Assembly: GCA_022316685.1 (NCBI GenBank)
Contig: JAKJHU010001870.1
Span: 62,001 to 126,000 of the forward strand
DNA: 64,000 bases
Reading direction: 5' to 3'
DNA from: Progne subis subis
Taxonomy: Eukaryota; Chordata; Aves; Passeriformes; Hirundinidae
Shown: piece after piece, positions 24,201 to 33,200 of the stretch
How positions within the stretch are numbered: position 1 is the stretch's first letter
Layout: each line of letters opens with the position of its first letter
Notes under the pieces: model-generated
The model's database searches: none
Seen by the model: only the letters and a program-made list of their open reading frames with translations
What the model was told of the DNA's origin: nothing
Position numbers and translations under genes: made by a program

Positions 24201-27200
24201 GGCCCCTCGGTGCGGAAGACGTAGCTGAAGAAGCGCCGTGCCGGGGCCTCGCTTCCTTCTCCGCTGCGTCCCCAGAGAGGGAAATCCCGCTTCCCGTTGA
24301 GCGCCTGGCGCACGGCCTGCTCCAGCTTCCACCGCCACACGGCCTGAGGGCACGGGAAACCGGGAGAGGGAGGGAATCAGCGCGCATCCCGGGAAAATCA
24401 ACCGGAGACCTTGGGGAAAGCGGTGAGGAAGTGGTGGGTTCCCGTCAAAGCCCGTCTGCAGCTTGTCCCGGAAGTTAGATGTTCTGAAAAATCCAACTTG
24501 GATGTGCAGTGTCAAAATATTCCCGGAAATCCAAGGTGGATCTCCCTCGTTCCAGGAGGGACATGACGCATAAATATTCCCAGAAATCCAAGCTGGATCT
24601 CCCTCATTGACGAGGGATATGACGCATAAATATTCCCTAAAATCCAAGCTGGATCTCCCCCATTCCAGGAGGGACATGACGCATAAATATTCCCTAAAAT
24701 CCAAGCTGGATCTCCCCCGTTCCAGGAGGGACATGACGCATAAATATTCCCTAAAATCCAAGCTGGATCTCCCCCGTTCCAGGAGGGACATGACGCATAA
24801 ATATTCCCTAAAATCCAAGCTGGATCTCCCCCATTCCAGGAGGGACATGATGCTTAAATATTCCCTAAAATCCAGCCTGGACATTGATAAATATTCCCAA
24901 AAATCCAACCTTGGACCTTCATAGCAAAATATTCCCTAAAATCCAAGCTGTCCAAGCTAAAATCCAATCCTCATTCCAGGAGGATGCTTAAATATTCCCT
25001 AAAATCCAGCTTGGACGTTGCTAAATATTCCCAAAACTCCAACCTGAACATTGATAAATAATCCCAAAAATCCAACCTGGATCTCCATTGCTAAATAATG
25101 CCAAAAATCCAGCCTGGAACTCCCTTGCTAAATATTCCCAAAAATCCAACCCGGACATGTTGTTAAATATTCCCTAAATCCAGCCTGGAACTCCTTTGGT
25201 CGAGGATGGACACGTTGCTGAATATTCCCAAAAATCCAACCTGGTCTTTGATAAATATTACTGAAAATCCAACCGGGATCTCCTTTGCTAAATATTCCCA
25301 AAAATCCCACTGGACATTGATAAATATTCCCCAAAATCCAACCTGGATCTTTTTTAATCCAGGATGGACAAATTGCTGAATATTCCCAAAAATCCAAGCT
25401 GGACTCCCATTTCCTAAATATTCCCAAAAATCCAACCTGGACATTGATAAATATTCCCAAAAAAATCCAACTTGGATCTCCCTCATTCCAAGAGGGACGC
25501 GATGCCAAACAATTCCCTAAAATCCAGCCTGGATCTCCATTGCTAAATATTGGGTGCTGCAGCAAGGCACAAAAGCTGGGAGGGAGGAATTTCCACTTGG
25601 ATGTCAAAAAAAAAAACAGGGAAAAATTCCACTTGGACATTTCAAAAAAAAAAAGGAAATAAAAAATTCCAGTCGGTTTGAGAAACTTCCGGAAAAGGGA
25701 GCGAGAAACCGGACGGGTTCCCACCAACATTCCTCAGCCCGCCGTCAACCCTGAGCCACCTCCGGCCAGGATTTTCTTGGGAAAGGAGCAGAAAATCCAG
25801 GATTTTTTTTTTTGGAAAAGGAGCCAAAAAAATCCCAACCCACCCTCAGCAGAATTTTTCCAGAGCTTTAAATAACGAAGAGAAGGGAAAAATCCCGAAG
25901 TCTGACCTTGATCTGGGGGTCCTTGGCCGAGAGGACGAACAGTCTCCTCCGGGGTTGTGATCCGCAGGCTGTGCCTGGGAGAGGGAAGAAAAAAAAGATG
26001 GGAAACGCAATTCCAGATCCATCAGCTCTTCCCGTTCCCCTCCTGAAGATCCTGGTGTTTTTTTCTAGAGACATCTCAAGTTCTCCGGGGCTGGATTCAG
26101 TAATTTTGGGATTCATCAGCAAGGAAGGGGATGAGAGGGAATGGCCTTGAGTTGTGCCCGGGCAGGTTGGGTCAGGTCGGACATCAGCAGGAATTTTTTC
26201 ATGGAAAGCGTGGCCAGGCATCGGAAATGCCCAGGGAGGTTTGGAATCTCCATCCCTGGCGGTGTCGCAGGAATTCCGGGCTGGGAACAAGGCGGGATTT
26301 GATGATCCCGGAGGGTTTTTCCAACCTCAAAAATTCTGGGATTTCAATCGGGCAAAAAAAATCCCGAGCCGCTGAGATCCCATTTTCCCCGTATTATAAA
26401 GGAGATGGGACAAAGCTTGGGATCATCTTCCCATCGACCTGAACGGGTTTTTTATTCCTTTTTTAACTCCCAGTGGGAATTCCTCACTCACGATCCCGGA
26501 GCCGATTTCTCTCCGCAGTTTTCATCCACCCACACCAACTTCAGATCAAAACTCTGGAAGCTGTTTCCCTGGGGGGGAAAAAAAAATGGGAAAAGACAGT
26601 CCTGTTATTGATGGAAACATCCATGGAACTGCAGAGCTGGAGCGGCAGCACAGATTCCCAACTTTTTGCTCCATCCATCCATTCATCCCACACTGGGATG
26701 AGAGACCTCGGAGACGGAAAAACCACGGGAAGAGGAGGGAAGTTCTTGTTTGAACACTCCTAAAGCTCTTCCAGAATTACATTCCCGGATCATTCCAGCC
26801 GATATTCCCAGAGATTTGTGGCTGCCCCACCCCTGGAAGTAGCCAAGGAAAGGTTGGAGCAACCCAGGATGGTGGGAACCATGGAATGGGGTGGGAATGG
26901 ATCATCTTCAAGCTCCCTTTCCATCAAATCCATTCCGGGATTTATTGAGGATTTGGCACTGCCAAAAATATCCCAGAAATCCCAAATTTCAGGATCTTTT
27001 GGGATCAGTAGCCCCCGCCCAAAAAACCAAATTCCAATGGTTGGAACAAAAGGAAAAATTCCATTTCCCGTCTCCCTTCCCTGCCTCACATCCAGGTGCC
27101 CACACGGAGCAGCAGCCTGGCAGGATGGAATTTTCCAAGGAATTCCAGTGGAACTTCCAAGAGTTTTCCCAGATTTGGGAGAACAGGCAAGGAAGGGACG

Positions 27201-30200
27201 TCAGGATTCCCAATCAGGTCAATCCCAATCCAGATGGAATTCTTTACTCCTTCCCAGATTTTCCTTTCTTTTCCAGAGCCAACCACACGTGGACGGATCC
27301 GCGACAAAGTTTTCCCAACATTTTCCAACAGCCAAACTCTGCTGTGTTTTCAACATCAAAAAAACGGGAATTTTCCTGCCATTCCCTTGGAATTTTTTTG
27401 CCATTTTTCCATGTTCCCTTCCCAGTTCATCCGGGAAGAGATTCCTGCTAGATCCCAGCTCAGCCAAAGCCATCCAAGCTGGAATTCCCTCACAGGAACA
27501 CATCCCCACACCCCAAAATTCCCAAAATTCCCCAAACCACCCCCAGCACCTGCAGTCGTGCCACAAACATGGGAAAATCCTCTTTATCCCAATGTGTGGG
27601 AGCTCCTGGAATCATCACCGAACATCACGGATCCATCAGATCCCTTGGAGGAACTAAAGGCCACAATTCCCAGTGCAAAAGGGTTTGGATAATCCACATT
27701 TCCCGGGAAAATGTTCTGGGCATCTCCTCCACTCCTTCCCAGATTTTCCTTTTTTTTTTTTTTCCAGAGCCAACCACACATAGATGGATCCAAGAGAATT
27801 TTTCCCCGACTTTTCCCAACAGCCAAACTGCTGTGTTTTAAACATCAAAAAACCCAGGGATTTTCCTGCCATTCCTATGGAAATTCCTGTCATTCCCGAC
27901 GTTCCTTTGGAATTTTAGTGCCATTTATCTATGTTCCCCTCCCAGTTCATCCGGGAAGAGATTCCTGCTGGATCCCAGCTCGGCCAAAGCCATCCAAGCT
28001 GGAATTCCCTCCCAGGAAAATGTTCTGGGCATCTCCTCCACTCCTTCCCAGATTTTCCTTTTTTTTTTCCAGAACCAACCACACGTGGATGGATCCAAGA
28101 GAATTTTTCCCCGACTCTTCCCGACAGCCAAACTCTGCTGTGTTTTAAACATCAAAAAACCCAGGAATTTTCCTGTGATTCCTATGGAAATTCCTGCCGT
28201 TCCTGCCATTCCTTTGGAGTTTTTTGTGCCTTTTTTTCCCCCCGCGTTCCCTTCCCGGAGGATCCCGGGCTCACCTGGATGAGCACCAGGACGTCATCGA
28301 AGAGCAGGAGGCGCTCGGAGCGCGCGGTGCCGGCGGCGATGGGAAGGTTCCTGCTGTCCTCCAAGAGCCTCCTCTCGGGGACACACAGCACGTCCTGGAG
28401 CAGCGGGAAAAACCGGGATTGGGAGAGGAATTCCGGGCAGGAATTCCTGCAGGGATCAGCTGGCTCGGGGTTCCGGTGACAGTGACAAACGAGGGGAAGA
28501 AATTCAGCTTTAAACCCTCAGGGAGATTCTCCAGCTCTTCCACTAGGCCCTGCTGAATTCCAGCCTCAAATTCCCGATCCGTATCTAATTCCTGATCCGT
28601 ATCTAATTCCTGATCCGTATCTAATTTCCGATCCATATCCAATTCCCTCCCTGGAGTTCCAGCGACAGTGACCAACATGGGACAAAAATTCAGCTTTAAA
28701 CCCTCAGGGAGATTCTCCAGCTCTTCCACCCGGCCCTACTAAATTCCAGCCTCAAATTCCTGATCCATATCCAATTCCCTCGCTGGGGTTCCAGTGACAG
28801 TGACCAACGTGGGGAAGAAATTCAGCTTTAAACTCCCAGGGAGCTTCTCCAGCTCTTCCACCCGGCCCTGCTGAATTCCAGCCTCAAATTCCCAATCCGT
28901 ATCAAATTCACGATCCATATCAAATTCCCGATCCGTATCTAATTCCTGATCCATATCCAATTCCCTCCCCGGGGTTCCAGTGACAGTGACAAACATGGGA
29001 CAAAAATTCAGCTTTAAACTCCCAGGGAGTTTCTGCAGCTCTTCCACCCGGCTCTGAATTCCAGCCTCAAATTCCTGATCCATAGCAAATTCCTAATTCT
29101 TAGCAAATTCCTCATCCATATCAAATTCCTGATCCGCATCAAATTCCCAACCCACTGCAAATTCCCATCCATGTTCAATTCCTGAGCCAATTCAAATTCC
29201 CAATCCCACATGTTAAAGTCCTCATCCTTATCAAATTCCTCATCCATACCCAATTCCCAACCCACTTCAAATTCCCGATCCACGAACAATTCCCGATCCA
29301 CGAACAATTCCCAATCCATGTTCAATTCCCAATCCGTATCAGATTCCTGATCCACGTCCCATTCCCCATCCCTGTCCCATTTCTGATCCATGTCCCATTC
29401 CCCATCCGTGTCCCATTCCCCATCCATGTCCCATTCCCCATCCGTGTCCCATTCCCCATCCCTGTCCCATTTCTGATCCGTGTCCCATTCCCCATCCGTG
29501 TCCCATTCCTGATCCATGTCCCATTCCTGATCCGTGTCCCATTCACGATCCGTGTCCCATTCCCCATCCCTGTCCCATTCCTGATCCGTGTCCCATTCCC
29601 CATCCGTGTCCCATTCCCCATCCGTTTCCCATTCCCGATCCATATCCCATTCCCCATGCCCCATTCCCGATCTGTGTCCCATTCCCAACCCGTGTCCCAT
29701 TCCCGATCCATGTCCCACTCCCCATCCATGTCCCACTCCCCATCTGTGTCCCATTCCTGATCTACGTCCCATTCCCCATCCCTGTCCCATTTCTGATCCA
29801 TGTCCCATTCCCCATCCGTGTCCCATTCCCCATCCGTGTCCCATTCCCATCCATGTCCCATTCCCCATCCGTGTCCCATTCCCCATCCGTGTCCCATTCC
29901 TGATCCCTGTCCCATTCCCCATCCATGTCCCATTCCCCATCCATGTCCCATTCCCCATCCGTGTCCCATTCCCCATCCATGTCCCATTCCCCATCCATGT
30001 CCCATTCCCATCCATGTCCCATTCCCCATCCATGTCCCATTCCCCATCCATGTCCCATTCCCCATCCGTGTCCCATTCCTGATCCCTGTCCCATTCCCCA
30101 TCCCTGTCCCATTCCTGATCCATGTCCCATTTCCCATCCCTGTCCCATTCCCCACCTGTGTCCCATTCCCATCCGTGTCCCATTCCCCATCCCTGTCCCA

Positions 30201-33200
30201 TTCCCGATCCCTGTCCCATTCCCCATCCGTGTCCCATTCCCCATCCGTGTCCCATTCCCGATCCCTGTCCCATTCCCCATCTGTGTCCCATCCTCCATCC
30301 ATGTCCCATTCCTGATCCATGTCCCATTCCCCATCCATGTCCCATTCCTGATCCCTGTCCCATTCCTGATCCATGTCCCATTCCCTGTCCATGTCCCATT
30401 CCCATCCATGTCCCATTCCCCATCCCTGTCCCATTCCCCATCCCTGTCCCTTTCCCCGTGTCCCATTCCCGATCTGTGTCCCATTCCTGATCCCTGTCCC
30501 ATTCCTGATCCATGTCCCATTCCCCATCCATGTCCCATTCCCCGTCCGTTTCCCATTCCCCATCCGTTTCCCATTCCCCATCCGTTTCCCATTCCCCATC
30601 CGTTTCCCATTCCTGATCCCTGTCCCATTCCCGATCCGTTTCCCGTTCCCGCTGCACTCACGGTGAATTTGGAGCCCAGGGTTTTCCAGAGCTCCTTGGT
30701 GTAGGCGGCTTCATCCAGGACCTGGCTGATGAAAGATTCCAACTTCCCGAATTCCTGCTCCACCGTGGCCACCACATCCCGCTCTGAGCCCTGGGAAAAC
30801 ACGGAAAAGTTCTAGGAACACTTCCATTTGAATCAAGTGAGGTCCAGGTTGGATTTTTGGGAATATTCAGCAACGTGTCCATCCTTGACCAAAAGAGTTT
30901 CAGGTTGGATTTTTGGGAATATTGAGCAATGGAGTTTGAGGTGGGATTTTTGGGAATATTCATCAATGTCCAGGCTGGATTTTTGGGAATATTTAGGACT
31001 GGAATTGTCCACGTTGGGTTTTCAGGAATATTCAGCAATGTGTCCACTGTGGATCAAAAAAGGTCCAGGCTGGATTTTTGGGAATATTGAGCAACAAAGA
31101 TCCAGGCTGGATTTTAGGGAATTTTTGGCATCGTGTCGCTCTTGGAATGAGGGAGATCCAAGTTGTATTTTTGGGAATATTTATCTATGTCCAGGTTGCA
31201 TTTTTGGGAATATTCAGCAACGTGTCCATCCTTGACCAAAGGAGTTCCAGGTGGGATTTTTGGGAATATTTAGCAATGTCCAAGTTGGACTTTTGGGAAT
31301 ATTTAACAACCTGTCCATCCTGAACTAAAGGAGTTTCAGGCTGGATTTTTGGGAATATTCAGCAAGGAAGTTCAAAGTTGGATTTTTTGTGATTATTTAG
31401 CAATGGAGATCCAGGTTGGATTTTCAGGAATATTTATCAACATCCATGTTGGATTTTTGGGAATATTTAGCAATGTCCACCTCGGATTTTCAGGAATATT
31501 CATCAATGCCCACCTGCAATTTTCAGGAATATTTATCCATGCCCACCTTGAATTTCCGGGAATTTTCACCACGAGAGACTCCCCGAGTTGGATTTTCCAG
31601 CCTGTTTCTTCCCCCAAACCCCATCCCCGAGAACCGCACAGCATTCCAGAGGAATTCCCAACCTCTTCCAGCAGCTCCCGGAGCCGCGCCAGGAGCCGCA
31701 GGTGGCTCCGGACGTGATCCCGGAAAGGTTCCTGGAGCACAGAGAGCAGAGCCAGCCCCAGCGACTTCTCCGAGGGCAAATCCCGCAGGAATTCCTTCAG
31801 CGCCGCCTTGGGCAGCTTCCAGGCCTCGCTGGAAAATTGGGAACGAGGGGAAAATTCCGGGAGTTATCCCGGAATTCTCATCCCTCCATTTTTTTTTTTC
31901 AATTTTTTTTTGGCGTTGACAAGGATGGAGGAAGCCACGAGGGATCCGGGAACGGGACACTGTGAAATTCATCTTTTCCATAAAAATCGGGGATTTGTGG
32001 GAATTCTCACTGAGATTCCCCAGCCCTCCCCTAAATCCCCAAATTCCAAGTTTTTAACTCCTTAAAAATTCCCGTTTTCATTCCCCGCTTCCATAAAAAT
32101 TGGGGATTTGTGGGAATTCCCACTGAGATTCCCCAGCCCTCCCCTAAATCCCCAAATTCCGAGTTTTTAACTCCTTAAAAATTCCCGTTTTCATTCCCCG
32201 CTTCCATAAAAATCTGGGATTCGTGGGAATTCCCAACCAGATTCCCACAAGGTTTTCCGTCCAATTCCATCTTTTCCCTAAATCCCCAAATTCCAAACTT
32301 CCAGCTCTTTAAAAATTCTCATTTTCATTCCCCATTTCCATAAAAATCTGGGATAAATGGGAATTCCCACTGAGATTCCCACTCCTCCCCTAAATCCACA
32401 AATTCCGAGTTTTTAACCCCAGAAATTGCCAGGATCGGTTGGAAAGAGAAAAATCCAACCCTGGAATTGTCCAAGGATCAACACCGGGAGCTGGCCCAGC
32501 ACAGAACGAGAGGAATTTTTACGGATTTTTCCCAACTCTTCTGGAATTCTGGGATTCCCCACTGCTCGGAGCCATCCCAAATCCCAAGAATTCCCAAGAA
32601 TTCCCAAGGATTTTTCACCTCTTGGCCGCCAGCTCGAAGCCCTGCACCACCACGAAGTTGGCGAAGGTGACGAAATACCTGGAGAAAAGAAAACCCAAAA
32701 AATTCCAAGCATACACGGGAGGAATTCCAGAATCTGGAAAATTTGGGAATTCTGGGAACGTCTCTGAGCTGGGCTCAGTTTTTCAAGCGAAACCGGGAAA
32801 TTTTATTTTTTTAATTTTTTTTTTTTTTTTTTTTTTAATATTTGCCGAAGTTTTCTTCCAAGATCTGGATTTTGCTGCGCTGAGAATTCCCGGGAAATTC
32901 CACGTTTTCCCACTCAGATCCCAAATTTTCCAAGCAAATCCCAAATTTCCCACGCAAATCCCAAATTTTCCCAACAAATGCCAAATCAACCCGATCCTGG
33001 TGTTTTATCCCCCAATAGTCCCGAGAATTCTCTCACCTTTTTCCCCTTTTTTTTTCCCCAAAATTCCCAGGAATTCTCCCAACTGGAATCAACCCAATCC
33101 CAATTTTTTTTCCCCACAAAATTCCCAGAAATTCTTTCACCTTTTTCCTGATTTTTTTTCCCCCAAAATTCCCAGGAATTCTCCTAGCTTGGATCAACCC

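Noticed and set aside
29014..30802. Long open frames on both strands with GNGTRM / DGEWDMD / CPIPHP repeats
   Set aside because: By-products of an 18 bp unit, a multiple of three without stops. Only the 30662-30790 part is real coding sequence (ALS2CL exon 5).
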